A DNA stretch of 64,000 nt from NCBI GenBank assembly GCA_917880885.1, contig OU862933.1, positions 7,921,452-7,985,451 of the forward strand, read 5' to 3'. This DNA is from Limnephilus marmoratus. Taxonomy: Eukaryota > Arthropoda > Insecta > Trichoptera > Limnephilidae. The notes under the pieces are model-generated. The model saw only the letters and a list, made by a program, of their open reading frames with translations. It was not told where the DNA came from and ran no database searches. Numbering within the stretch: position 1 is the first letter of the stretch; each line of letters starts with the position of its first letter. Positions 11,721 to 23,496 of this stretch are shown here, in pieces. Both the position numbers and the translations under genes were made by a program.

Positions 11721-12039
11721 GGTGACCCGACAATAGGTCCGGTGACAGTTGGTCCGACGACAGTTGTTCCGGCGATAGTTGGTCCGGCGACAATTGGTCC
11801 GGCCGAAAGTTTAGAAGATGTTTCCATCAAGTAAGTATGCAAAGAGGATGTACGGCCGTACAACCAGAGTCGATATACTTATATCTGAAGGCATCTTGAG
11901 TGAAAATCCGCTGTAAAAATATTTTTACTAATAATTTCGACTCTCCGAATGCGGCAATCACAAAATACCAAAATACAAAATACCGGCCGGACGAACTGTC
12001 GACCGGACCAACTGTCGCCGGACCAACTGTCATGGATCC
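11721..12039. mobile_element. Foldback-like element with minisatellite arms and 9-bp TSD
   Basis: A 319-bp element is flanked by perfect 9-bp direct repeats TTGTAATAT (11712-11720 and 12040-12048). Its left arm (11721-11804) is about five ~15-bp units of the type AGTTGGTCCGGCGAC. Its right arm (11984-12031) is the inverted form, with CCGGACCAACTGTCG units. The 9-bp duplication fits Mutator-like or foldback transposition. Confidence 0.75.
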
Positions 12040-12041
12040 TT

Positions 12042-12270
12042 GTAATATATTAAAAATGAAAATTTAAAAAAAAATGTAATAGATGGCACGCGAGCTGTTT
12101 GAAAACTGAATGTACTGGGACTGAATATGTGTAACGCGGGAGGGGGGTTGGCGGTCCCGGGGGAGCGGGAGGAAAGCGTGCGGAAGGACGCACGGGAAAA
12201 GACATGCAGGGAGAAACAATTTATTTCTTTGAATATGGCATTGCAACGCATGCCGGGAACCAGCTAGTAA
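12042..12270 (+). mobile_element. Possible short Helentron-like element
   Basis: A GC-rich body (12140-12205, CGGGAGGGGGGTTGGCGGTC) ends GCATGCCGGGAACCAGCTAGTA, resembling Helentron 3' ends (compare TCGGGTCAGCTAAT at 10263). The left limit is not certain. Confidence 0.35.
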
Positions 12271-12326
12271 AAAAATAAATGTGGAGAAAAAATGGTCGTC
12301 AACAGATGACGACAGTTTCGTTTCCC

Positions 12327-12436
12327 TGCTAAGTCACCAAGCGTAGCGAACCACTTGGGGTGACCAATGGCAGGAGTGTTGGCTAACTAACAAATGGTTT
12401 CCGGGGCCGCGGTACCCATATCCGCCTCCCAAATTC
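12327..12436 (-). repeat. SINE-like family R1, copy 1 (partial, inverted)
   Basis: Contains GCTAAGTCACCAAGCG and CACTTGGGGTGACCAATGG, then GTACCCATATCCGCCTCCCA. It is part of the dispersed family seen most fully at 55277-55742. Confidence 0.75.
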
Positions 12437-12762
12437 AAAGCAAATATCACAGTTCGCATAGTAGGTAGGTGTAAGTCGCAGTATCTGATTTATATTGCTC
12501 CGTTTGTTATTCAACCATTACATATGTTTGTATTAATATTAAAATTTAGGTAAATGGCAACAACATAGTTACGAGTATCAAAATAAAAATAATAATCAAA
12601 TTTCATCTATAAATACCTCAAAATGCGCTCACTCCAAAGTCAAGGATAACAACCAAAGATATCCTATTTTTCAATCTAAAATGAATAATTCATTTCTTTA
12701 ATCTTTAATAAAATTCTAATTTTTGCGATATATTCTGAACAACAATATTAAAAGATATCCAA

Positions 12763-14023
12763 TAGGCCCCTTGCATGGACTTCATAACGTCTTGGAAAAA
12801 ATCGTGTGGATAGATTTTTTACCAAGACTACGAAAATGATAGTAAAAATTTTTAGAAATGTACAGTTTTTTTTTTTTTTTTTTTAATAAATAAATCCATT
12901 ATTTGGGCTCGTGACGTCACTACATGAAAATGTCCCGTCTCCGAAAATGTTTCCATTTATTTTGTAAAATTCCACACTGATTTTTTTTTTTTATATGGCA
13001 ACACTTTGATTTCAGGCGAATTTTTGAATTTGACATTTAAGAGGAATATAAACGCTAGAAATATTTCGAATCTCATGCCTGCAAAATTTTAAAATCGAGC
13101 GTCTTTTTGCACGAAGCTAGTAAGTGAAAAACTGGTTTTTATTTATTTTGTGCATAATTTTATAAGAACGAAAAAAAGTTAGAACATGGTAAACCTCAAA
13201 AATAGTCTTAGCCATAAAGGGGTATTTTTTAAAAATTGTTTCTTGTATTACTTCATAGTTAAGTCATGAAAAAACATTTTTTTGGTGGTTTACGCTTATA
13301 TTTTTTGTTACGTAAATAATAATTTTATTGTACATAGAAATACAATACATAGAAAAGCTAGTAAAAGCTTCGATTTATCCGTAGCATATTTTTTGATGTT
13401 CATACTGTAAACCGATTCGTCATAAAGATTAATCAAAATAGTTTCAAAATAGGATTTCACGTATATATTCATCTTAACGTTCACTAGATTTATTGTTTGT
13501 TCTCTGCGAACGTATCATTTGGTTTGATTTTTGACAGATATTTTGAAGAGAACCCCGTACATTTTACGTTGTCCGTACGTGTTTTAGAGGTATAATGATA
13601 TTTAGAGGTATAATGGTGCGGATTTTAACGAAATCAAATTTCATAATATTCTTCTTATTACTATAATTTACAAGCACAAGTATATTACATTTGATTTATT
13701 AATATAGACGTTGAACATTATAATGATTTGTGATCAATAAGATGGATCAAGGAAAAAAATATTTAAGAGATTTAATATTTTTGGTATGCCTCGTTATTCT
13801 CCTGTGTCATTCGTGTGGAAAACGTTTTTTTTTTAAATGATTTTTGGTTATGTAATTATCGTTTTTTCGCACCTATAAAATTATGTCCCGTCTTTCCGGT
13901 TTATAAAAAATGGTCTGATTTTTCGGATTGAAATTTTCAAAAAATCGCCAGGGTTTCAAAAATACGATTAAAAAAAAAAAATACCGCATGTCTTTTTTTA
14001 AAATATGATGCAAGTGGCCTATT
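12763..14023 (-). mobile_element. GGCCACTTGCAT-ended DNA element, copy B (inverted, longest)
   Basis: It begins TAGGCCCCTTGCATGGACTT and ends GATGCAAGTGGCCTA, the reverse of copies A and C. At about 1.26 kb it has more central sequence (13050-13480) than the ~0.7-kb copies, and may be closer to the parent element. No transposase ORF was recognised. Confidence 0.75.
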
Positions 14024-14162
14024 GCCAGAAAATATCTAGAAGGCAATTTAAATATGTTTGGAAATTATGTTTTTCTACTGTTAGTTAATTAGAATTCTTT
14101 ACATAGATAAACGTTGTGCTTAAGGTAAACCATAATGTGACGTCTTAGATGACCTATCGAGC

Positions 14163-14552
14163 AATTTGGGAGGTGGGTATAGGTACCACCGCCCCGGAAA
14201 CCATTCTTTGGATAATCACACCTCTGCCATAGGTCAAGTGGTTCGCCAAGTGGTTCGCCACGTTTGGTGACTTAGCAGGGGTGTCCGGGTTCATGGGGTG
14301 AGGTTTGTCCATGTCTTGGCGGCCGATGCGTCTGCTCACCTGCTGCGTGGTGGGTAGGATTGAGAGAGACTGGTTGAGGGTGGTCTTTAACCCCTACAGT
14401 CAGAATCTCTCGACCTATCGCCTTGCACCGCAGTTGGAGGGATGGATTCATACGTCCGTCACTCTTGGACACACTGACCCCCAGATTTCTACCCACTCCT
14501 CATAACTATTTCATTCCCAGAACTTCCTTTCCTTCCTTTCCTTAAAACATGT
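14163..14552 (+). repeat. SINE-like family R1, copy 2
   Basis: Starts AATTTGGGAGGTGGGTATAG and includes GGTTCGCCACGTTTGGTGAC and GATGGATTCATACGTCCGTC. It ends in a C/T-rich stretch near 14545. Confidence 0.8.
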
Positions 14553-15700
14553 AAAAATTGTATATATATATAAAAGAACATATTTTTATTGAAAATTCCA
14601 ATGGAAATGGCTCTAGAAATAGAATTCATGTTGGTTATTATCAGTTATTATACATTCATATTTACCAAAATTAAATTATTTTAATGAATTAATTAATGCT
14701 AAAAAACAAAATTTAAAAAAATTATACCTAGGTCTCTCATTCAATTATACCTAGGTCTCTCATTCAAAATTTAGGCATATTAGATTTGTCAAAGAATTTA
14801 TATATAAAAATGCAAAAATCAGTCATTTTAAATACGTGTAGGATTACAAAAGATTTTTAAAATATTTATATTGAGGGATCAGTAGGGTTTATAGGTTCAA
14901 TTAGGAATTCCACAGAGCCGAACCCTCTGATATGAAAATATCTGGAGTCGGTGAATTATTTTCCCATTTGGTCTCTGGTAGGTTGACATGTTGTTCTTCT
15001 ATTGTTGTGTATTTTATAATACTTACATAGTGCAATTGCATAGCATGGATTCACTAGATGATCATTTGGGAAGTGTGTGAAAGGGTTTAGTTTTTCCTGT
15101 GGGGAAAATTTAACCCGGACATTTAAATCTGGTGTATAATAATATTTCAAATGTGTAATCCGTTTGTTTAATTTATTGACAGATGTCATTATTTTACAAG
15201 TTTACTTACAGTTTTCATTAGAAAGTTAAATTTCTGGTCGTCTCTAAAATTAGCAATGTTTGTTTTTCAACGAAGGAAAAAATCCCGAGGAAAATATATC
15301 TTTGTATTTTTTTTTACTTTTGAATACAAAACCAACTATAATAATATCATTAATTAATAATAACCTTCATTAAAAAATAAACCGGTAATGTAAGTAATAA
15401 TATGTATTTGAAGTTTATTATTACTTAAACACATAAATCATCGACCGCCATAACACGGAAATGTACCTAGCATGGTGGTCGAAAAATGATCAATAAATGT
15501 AATAAACAATGCACTGAATAAAGAAAAAAAAATCTTATGTCAGGTCATGTCATATTACGATATTACCGAAGAGTATCAATAATACATGGATACTTATATG
15601 AATGCGAATAAAGCGAGGACAGTTGGCTAAAACAGAGATGGCGTGCCATCCTCTCTGTCTACGCCTCTAGGGAAATGACACGACAGTTGGAAACTTAGAA
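14553..15700. other. AT-rich spacer, nothing recognised
   Basis: A short perfect direct repeat (ATTATACCTAGGTCTCTCAT, 14722-14765) is the only clear structure. Confidence 0.4.
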
Positions 15701-15701
15701 A

Positions 15702-16081
15702 TATATGACACCCCTGCCATAAGTCATCCCAAGTGGTTCACTACGTTTCATTACTTGGCAGGGGTGCACGGGTTCAAGGAGTGAGGTTTGTCTGGATATC
15801 GCGGCTTGGATGTCTAGGTCGCGGATACGTTTGCCCACCTACTGCGTGGCAATCCGTTTCGGATGAGACTGGTTGAGGGAGACATTTCTCCAGCCAGCCG
15901 GATTCATTCGTCCGTCACTCCTGGACGCATGACCCCCGGATTTATTCTCACCCTCCATGCCCTTTTCCTACCCAGAACTTCCTTTCCCTTTAAATAACCT
16001 CCACACAGCATTCCCAAAGATGATAGAACTGGAAATTGTTTTCCTCAGGGTCTCCTGTGTGGAGCTGTTTTAAAAAAAAAA
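15702..16081 (+). repeat. SINE-like family R1, copy 3, with A-tail
   Basis: Lacks the first ~50 bp of the family. It contains CATCCCAAGTGGTTCACTAC, the 3' block CCACACAGCATTCCCAAAGA, then GTGTGGAGCTGTTTTAAAAA, ending in an A run at 16071-16081. The A-tail fixes its orientation. Confidence 0.8.
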
Positions 16082-16284
16082 TCATCCCTAAAAATATAAA
16101 ATGCTCTCGAGAAAAAAAAACGTTTTGAAAAATAAAATAAATTTCTATCCCTTTATTTGACACCAGCTGAAGAGAATTCGACGTTTTTCGGGTTATGAAT
16201 GATTTGGAGTGAATTTTTTGAGGTTGTGAATTTTAGTAAACTGGGTGTAGTTTTAAGGTGAAAATAATTAAAAAGTTTGTTTTT

Positions 16285-17250
16285 TTAGGTACTCGATTCA
16301 CTCCATCGAACCATGTCTTGTACTTCTACCAGGGCCGGATTAACCATGTCGGGGCCCCTAGACAATGCACGTCTCGGGGCCCCTTTACCAATGGTGGACT
16401 AACGGGGGGGGGTTGAAGGGGCTTCCAAACGCCTCCTTGTTCCCTTGATCAAATCCTTAACAAGGCTTTAATGGGGGGGGGTAAGGTTTTAAAACTTTTT
16501 TTTTCGGAATGTAAAACATGTCAGAATATTGAGTACTGTGTCAAAATTTCAAGTAAATCGGAGCAAAACTAACGATGGTACAGCGTTTCAAGCGAACGGC
16601 CCTCACTTTTATTTTCCTAAACAGATAGGTAGTGCATACTGAAGCTTGTACAACATTTATATTTTAAACATATGTATGTATAATCAAAAATAAAATGAAA
16701 CAAATGCACACACGGCACCTTCAATCACTTCAGATACTAAGTAATGTTACAACAAATAGAAGGAAAAAAAAGTAAAATACAAGTATGTTTACATATTTGT
16801 TTTAATTATAGACTTTTTATTTATTATTTGTGCATTATGTGAACATTAGTTATTTATTGGGTTATAACATAAGTATTATAATTTGTTGTTTTCTTTAATG
16901 CGTATACCTAAAATGTTATTAACCAGTAAATGTTCCTAATAAAGAAAAACACCTTGAAAGCTGACTTTTTCTGAAACTTCGTTTCTCACTAATTGAAGCA
17001 AGCCATTTTTTCCCGGGGGCGGGGCCCCTAGCAGTAGCCTACTCTGCATTAGGGATAATCCGGTACTGACTTCTACCCTTAACTTCTACGTCATATAATC
17101 TGATAACAATCCTTTCTTCGATCATCCGCTTTCTATGTCCAAACATCCTAAGATTCCCTTTCTTAACCTTATCCATTACGCTTACACCAGCCTTATACAT
17201 ACATACACTTTACCACTGATAAGTTTTTGCCTCATGTCATCCTCGGGCGA
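16285..17250 (-). pseudogene. LINE (RTE-like) C-terminal remnant, split by the hAT MITE
   Basis: On the minus strand 17190-17069 reads VSVMDKVKKGNLRMFGHRKR then MIEERIVIRLYDVEVKGRS. Beyond the MITE, 16329-16285 continues in another frame as KTWFDGVNRV. The pattern LRxFGHxxRM...R...Y..EVKGxR...W.DGV is the common end of RTE/Jockey-type RT polyproteins in insects. Confidence 0.6.
16330..17068. mobile_element. hAT-like MITE (8-bp TSD ACTTCTAC)
   Basis: Ends CAGGGCCGGATTAACC and GGATAATCCGGTACTG are imperfect inverted repeats, flanked by identical ACTTCTAC (16322-16329, 17069-17076). The 739-bp interior is AT-rich with poly-G tracts and has no transposase. It inserted into a LINE remnant. Confidence 0.85.
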
Positions 17251-18445
17251 CCTTGACCTCTTCCATTATTCACTTCCACGTCAAACATTTTGCTTACAAC
17301 CCCTTTCTTCTTTCATTGCATACGCCTTATTTTATCACACATAATTATTTGATTCGCTTGATCCGTGCCATCCACTTAATTCATTTTCCCTTCCATCTAA
17401 TCTAAGCCAACGGTGCAATCCCCAGTCTGCTATAATACATGAGAAAAATTACTTGCTTAATTTTAATAAATTTAAATTTAAATGATAAAAATTGAAGGTA
17501 ATGATTACACAAAACACGGTGAAATTAATGAAATTTAAATTAATTTTAATTAAGGTCCCTCCATCGCTCATTGAGTGGAGAGCTGAACCACGACAATGAA
17601 ATGAATGAAGTTTTATTTAGAGCAAACTTTGAGCTTTATTAAGATTCTGCGTTTTATCTTAGAGTGAAAAGCTTTGCAGGTGCATGTTTGGCCCCTGTTA
17701 AAGAAGATTTTATGTCTCCGGCGTTGTCAGGGGTTTACGCAGAGTTTTTCGAATTCAGATGGAGACGGTAATGAAATGATCTCGGAATAAAACAGTAGAA
17801 TTATGTGAAAACAAAGCCATACAGAGACACATCTTTACATATAGTAAACAGCTGAAGTGCCCAACATTGCCCGTGTTTTATCCAGTTTTTCAAAATCAGA
17901 TGTAGACAGTAATTTTCCACGTATTTTGGAAGTCAAGTAAGCAAAATTTCGCCCAAATTAATCAAAATTCTGTTTTAAGGTGTGGGAAAAGGTGATGGGG
18001 TGGTTTTTAGAAATCTCATATATGTAGAATGTGACCTTCCTCTTGTTTTGAAGGTTAATTGTGCAATAGTTCGTCAACTTCGAAATAAAACGGAAGATTC
18101 TTATAGAAAATAAAATTCACGCTAGTCACCCGCCACAAACATACACTCAGATAAGAAGATATACAGATTTATGTTTACAAGCCATTTATTGCAGCTTTAT
18201 TACCCGTAGCATTGAAATAAATTACATCAGAGGTATCTGCAAAATTAAATAACAGGGCACTTTTTCATTAGGTAATCCTAATAATAATAACGTAATATTT
18301 GTATAGCGCAGTTATGTGTCATTTCACTTCAAGTGCGCTTAACTATAATAAATTTAAAACAATCCTACAGTGCTCCATACGAGTCCCTTACAAAATATTG
18401 ATAAAATAATATGAAATAAAGAATATACATTTTGGTTATTTGTTT
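17251..18445. other. AT-rich spacer, nothing recognised
   Basis: No supported gene, and no repeat boundary clear enough to place. Confidence 0.4.
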
Positions 18446-18598
18446 TTGGGGTGTTATGCCGTGTTGCGCTATCTCCTCTTTTAGCCAACGTTTCGGACAG
18501 CGTTACAGTACACATCTGCCCTGATGATGGACACTGTAAAGCTGTCCGAAACGTTGGCTAAAGGAAGAGGTAGCGCAACACGGCATAACACCCCAAAA
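18446..18598. repeat. 153-bp near-perfect palindrome with hammerhead-like loop
   Basis: Arms of about 66 bp pair GGGGTGTTATGCCGTGTTGC ... AGCCAACGTTTCGGACAGCG with their inverted copies. The centre (18518-18558) holds GCC-CTGATGA-T-GGAC, then GTCC-GAAAC-GTT-GGC. The right arm is the Penelope-type end seen at 769-875, so the whole looks like two such ends joined in inverted orientation. Confidence 0.75.
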
Positions 18599-18890
18599 AC
18601 AAATAACAAAAATACTTTTGGCCGTGAAAATCTAAAATCATATCCAAAGAATATACAGTATTTACAAAACAATGACAAGAGAACAAAGATTACACAGGAC
18701 AATATAATAGACAATAACGGTGTTTTAATGCCACTTTGTTGAATTGTCGTAGAACCATGCAGTGGCGGACTAAGGGGGGGGGGGGGGGGGGCGGCCCGCC
18801 CCGGGCCCCCGCTTCCGGGGGGCCCCCAAACTCCTCCATGTTCCCTTGATCAAATCCTAAACATGCCTTTAAGGCACCAGGACACTGTAA

Positions 18891-19484
18891 ATTTTTTTTT
18901 TCATTTTTTGAAAGACGCACTTGTTAAGAATGCTCTCACCAATTTTTTTAAAGAAATTCGGTAAATTGATGGAGATACAACATTTTATGTGAAACCGTTT
19001 GAAACAGTTTTGAATTATCCTTCAGCAAAACTTTGAATGCCTTTTTATCGAAATTTTTCAACCTGGTTGATAACATATATTATTAAACAAACTATACATC
19101 CGATTTGTATTCAATGTAAGGGAATTTCGATATCTAAAAAAAAGATAAAAAGGCGGCCAGCGAATTTTATTTTCAATTTTTTATAGTAAATTTTTTTTCA
19201 TTTTTTGAAAGACGCACTTGTTAAGAATGCTCTCACCAAATTTTTTAAAGAAATTCGGTAAATTGATGGAGATACAACATTTTATGTGAAACCGTTTGAA
19301 ACAGTTTTGAATTATCCTTCAGCAAAACTTTGAATGCCTTTTTATCGAAATTTTTCAACCTGGTTGATAACATATTAAACAAACTATACATCCGATTTGT
19401 ATTCAATGTAAGGGAATTTCGATATCTAAAAAAAAGATAAAAAGGCGGCCAGCGAATTTTATTTTCAATTTTTTATAGTAAATT
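18891..19484. repeat. Tandem duplication, 297-bp unit, within hAT-like element
   Basis: TTTTTTGAAAGACGCACTTG and everything to AAAGATAAAAAGGCGGCCAG occur twice (landmark GACGCAC at 18914 and 19211). The copies differ by a small ATTATT-type indel, so the duplication is young. Confidence 0.9.
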
Positions 19485-19557
19485 TTCATCGTTCATAAAA
19501 ATAAAAATAAATTGTAAGGGGGCCCTTTATAAAACAATCCCTACGTGGTGTCATAGT

Positions 19558-20250
19558 CAGGGCCGGATTAAACATGTTGGGGCCCCTAGGCAATGCACGT
19601 CTCGGGGCCCCTTTACCACAGGGGCCCCTAGCCGATGCGTGGCCCCTAGACAGTGGCCTACACTGCTGTGTGGATAATACGGTCCTGCCAGGGCCAGCTT
19701 AAACATGTCGGGGCCCCTAGGCAATGCACGTCTCGGGGCCCCTTTGCTCTAGGGCCCCCTAGCCGATGTTGGGCCCCAAGGCAGTTGCCTACACTTCTTA
19801 TGGATAATACGACCCTGGCTATAGTTACTGGATTTTCAAAGGCTGTGCCCTATACTGCCTTATGGACAATACGGCCCTGCAAGGACAGGTTTAAACATGT
19901 TGGGGCCCCTTTACCCTAAGGGCCCTTATCCGATGCGGGGCACCTAGGCAGTTGACTACACGTCTTATGGATAATACGGCCCTGGCTACAGTGACTGGAT
20001 TTTCAAAGGCAGTGGCCTACACTGCCTGGCAGGGCCGTCTTAAACATGTCGGGGCCCCTAGGCAATGCACTTCTCAGGGCCCCTTTACCATAGGTGCCCC
20101 TAGACGATGCGTGGCCCCTAGGCAGTGGCTTACACTGCTTTGTGCACAATATGGCCCTGCCAGGGCGGGCCTTAACATGTCGGGGCCCCTAGACAATGCT
20201 CGTCTCGGGCCCACTTTACCCTAGGGGACCCTACCCATTACCCAATGCGG
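19558..20250. repeat. Tandem array of five miniature CAGGGCC-ended hAT units
   Basis: Units start at 19558, 19689, 19880, 20030 and 20161 with CAGGGCCGGATTAAACATG-like ends and finish GGATAATACGGCCCTG-like. They share GGGGCCCCTAGGCAATGCAC and TCTCGGGGCCCCTTTACC. Spacing is 131, 191, 150 and 131 bp. Each unit looks like a whole MITE of the type at 16330. Confidence 0.85.
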
Positions 20251-21741
20251 GGTTTTTCTTATATGTTTTCAACCAAGTTGAAAAACAACAGACACAAAAA
20301 CCAAGATAATTCAACACACAAACTGCTTAAAACGGTTTCTTTAAGATGCTGTATCTCCGTCAATTTTACGAATTTCCTTCAGTATATGGTGAAAGATTAT
20401 TAACAAATGCATCTTTTAGAAAATGAATTAAAAAAAGCGTCAATTTTTTTTGTGTCGTGGCGCCTTTAAAATTTGCATAGTACCTATTTAAGGAGGCCTT
20501 TAAAAAATCCTTATGTGGTGCCATAGTGACTGGATTAGTTAAAGACTTGGTGCATGCAAATCGGATGTATAGTTTTTCTAATATGTTATCTAATCATTAT
20601 TTCTAATATGTTATCAGTTTTTCTAATACGTTAAAAATGTAGTTTTGAGAAAAACGCGTTAAAATTTTTGCTGAAGGATAATTCAACATATAGTCTGTCA
20701 ATTAAGAGTAGAAAATATTAAAAATTGAACTACTAAATTTGTAGGCTGGCAACACTAATTTAACTGTCAAATATTCTTTCAAATCGCAATGACACTGAAT
20801 GTATAAAACACTGTAAATCATATTAAAAAAAAATCTTCTTTTTGTTCTTAAAGAAAAAAAAATAATTCGAAGAAGCACTGTTGTTAAGGTATCTTATAAA
20901 TTTGATTAAATAGTGTTTTGTAATGTGATTTGCTTTCATTTAATTTAATATAACATACATTTGAATTTAACAGTAGGTAAAAAGGAAGAATCACTAATGG
21001 AAAGTAGTTACACTACTTTTAGGTCGGAATGAGTTAAATATCAGATCTAAAATTAGAGACATGATCTAAAACCCGGGCAACGCTAGTAGGTACTTAAGCT
21101 AGTATTAAATAAATGTGAGCAATTTCCAATTGTGCTTTTTATTTTATTATAATATCGTTATTCCTCATTGTATTAACAAAAATTGCAAAGGTATAATACA
21201 CCTATATGCAATTCTAATTTTGAGATTGGTAGGTATCAAAATTGGAATAAAAAAATATTTTTCCCACTTTTATGTGTTTTTGATTTTTTACAAAAAATGT
21301 AGGTTACACAGCTTTACTTTAACACCATGAGTTATGTGTTTAATATTGCCATTTGATCAACAGTGGCGCCCTCCTCTGTTTTCTACTCTTATTTGACAGA
21401 CTGTACACAATTTTTAAAACGGTTTAATATAAAACGGTGTATCTCCGTGAATTTTTAGAATTTTCTTAAAGAATTTTATGATAGCATTATTAACAAATGC
21501 ATCTTTTAAAAAAGGAAATAAAAAAAAGGAAAAAAAAATTACAGAGCCCTGGTGCCTCAAAGCCTTGTTTAGGTTTTGATAAAGGGAACACGGAAGTGCT
21601 TGGAGGCCCCCAGGACCAGAGGCCCGTGTGATCTGAATAAAAATCTTGTAAAATTAAATCAACTTTTAGTATGGGGGGGGGGCCTCATCCAGCTTTGCCG
21701 CCCCGGGCCTCTGACGGGCTTAGTCCGCCACTGGAACCATG

Positions 21742-22497
21742 TCCAGGTCTTGGCGGCGGACGCAGCCATCAGCTTCGTGGCGGGCCGATTTGGGGAGACC
21801 CTGTGACCAGGCCGACCCTGCATTCCGGTATCGATTTTGTAACAATCGTTTTAAAGCATCGATATACGAACAATTTAAAACAACGATTAACTTTAAACAT
21901 GCAGCGCAGTTACATTACCAAAATGTTATAGTCTGGTTGCGATACATAGCAGACTACTCGCCCCCGCCGCCCAACACCAATCCAACGTAGGTACTATTTG
22001 CCAATGTTGAAATGCAAGTAACAATGAATGCCCATTCGCAAGATACACCGCGTTTGACAGTAATCACAGGTTGGCATTGTACCTAATAATAACGTTGAAC
22101 AGAGTTTTCTAGATTTGCAGAGCATAAAGCGCCGTTTAAGAGGGTGGATGAGGTGTTTTCAAATATAATTATTTATCACGTGTGAAGAATGGAGCGCTCG
22201 CGAGACATTGAAAGATATTACTCGTAACAAAGCGCGAGGCAGATTAATACCTGTAACCGGGACTAAAATGAAAGTAAGAGCTATAATAAGTCAGTTGGAA
22301 GCTGCGATTGAGTGGTAAAACGCCTTATTATGGCTGATAAAGATATCTAGACGATAAAAATCTCGTATCGTAGTGTATTATTTAGATTTCAAGGTACAAT
22401 TGCTAAGGCTCCGTGGTAAGCGATCAAAAAGAAGAATATGATTAGAGGGAGCGCGCTAATATTTAAAAAAATATATAATTAAGGTTTATGGGGCCGA
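21742..22497. other. Spacer, nothing recognised
   Basis: Short ORFs at the left edge have no recognisable product. Confidence 0.4.
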
Positions 22498-22637
22498 CAG
22501 ACTTAACTATAAAAGCCCCGGCGTTGTTTGGCTTGGCGTATTTCAGTATATCGCTCGCCATAATATTCCCGTTGGGAATGTACGGTGAGCGATATGACGA
22601 AATATGCCAAACCAAGGCGCCTTTATAGCTAAGTCTG
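22498..22637. mobile_element. 140-bp palindromic MITE
   Basis: Arms CAGACTTAACTATAAAAG ... TTGGCTTGGCGTATTTC and their inverted GAAATATGCCAAACCAAGG ... CTTTATAGCTAAGTCTG flank a short loop near TTCCCGTTGGGAA. No target duplication was confirmed. Confidence 0.65.
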
Positions 22638-23496
22638 GGAACCTACGCGTTCACAGATAGCGCCAATTTAATTATTTTATGAAAAAACACTTTTTCAAGT
22701 TATACTTTAAAATATTAAGATGAATTATTTGCTTGTACCCGTACCTACTCAATTTGAATATGCAGCGCCCTTGATGTGATTTTTCATGAAAACGGCGCTA
22801 TGTAAATCAGCCAAAGGTCATTAATATTTATTCAAAAAATAATGTAATAAATAAAAACATAAGCTGCACATCTAACCAGGGCATTTCTATATCGAGATAT
22901 ACCGTTTAAAATTATGGAATTTAAAAATATATATACATATATGGGCGGATCAAGGATTTTTTTCTGGGAGGGGCCCAAGGGGTGGACGGGCAAAAAATCA
23001 ACAATTACTGTTAGAAATAAACCTAAAGTATCATACTTCAAGTTTATTTCTACAAGTTCAAGTATGTATAGGAAGGTTTATGTAAATGTTAAATTGACAT
23101 CTATCGGTTCAATAATAAATAAATGGTTGATTGGCTTAGGTAGGGTTGAGTCTGAAAAATTATTAAATAATGTCACTTAAAACTTAAACTTTTACATGGT
23201 TAACTATTAAATGGCACAACCAGTAAAATCTTAGTATACTTATAGGTATTTAATCTAAAAAAAAAAAACAGTTTGTTTTTTTTTTTGGTACAGCATATAT
23301 TTTTGGCATTTTCACTAGCATTTGGTTCCTTAGAACGGGCAATCTGCCTAGCTAGGAACTAATATAGACAAACAAGACATAATAACACTTGTACACATTT
23401 TAATATTTACAGTTATTTTGAAATATTATTATTAGGTTATATTTGCTGTATAAATGTATCTTATGTAATATATAAATAAATAAAAAAAATTAAAAA
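22638..23496. other. Spacer with a DNA-transposon end fragment
   Basis: GGGCGGATCAAGGATTTTTT with GGGAGGGGCCCAAGGGG (22941-22985) resembles one end of a hAT-type element. The partner end was not found. The rest is AT-rich. Confidence 0.35.

Larger units (their letters stand above)
18760..21733. mobile_element. Large hAT-like element (8-bp TSD GAACCATG), nested interior
   Basis: Inverted ends CAGTGGCGGACTAAG and CTTAGTCCGCCACTG are flanked by perfect GAACCATG duplications (18752-18759, 21734-21741). The 2974-bp interior holds a poly-G tract, a 297-bp tandem duplication, a tandem array of CAGGGCC-ended units, and several inverted copies of an arm containing GATGGAGATACAACATTTTA. No transposase reading frame is visible. 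Confidence 0.85.

Noticed and set aside
11657..11863. Minus-strand ORF with GP-T-V/A repeats (collagen-like look)
   Set aside because: The pattern comes from the 15-bp minisatellite in the foldback arm, not from a protein gene.
19653..20224. Plus-strand ORFs over the CAGGGCC array
   Set aside because: Repeated peptides reflect the tandem DNA units. No protein similarity.
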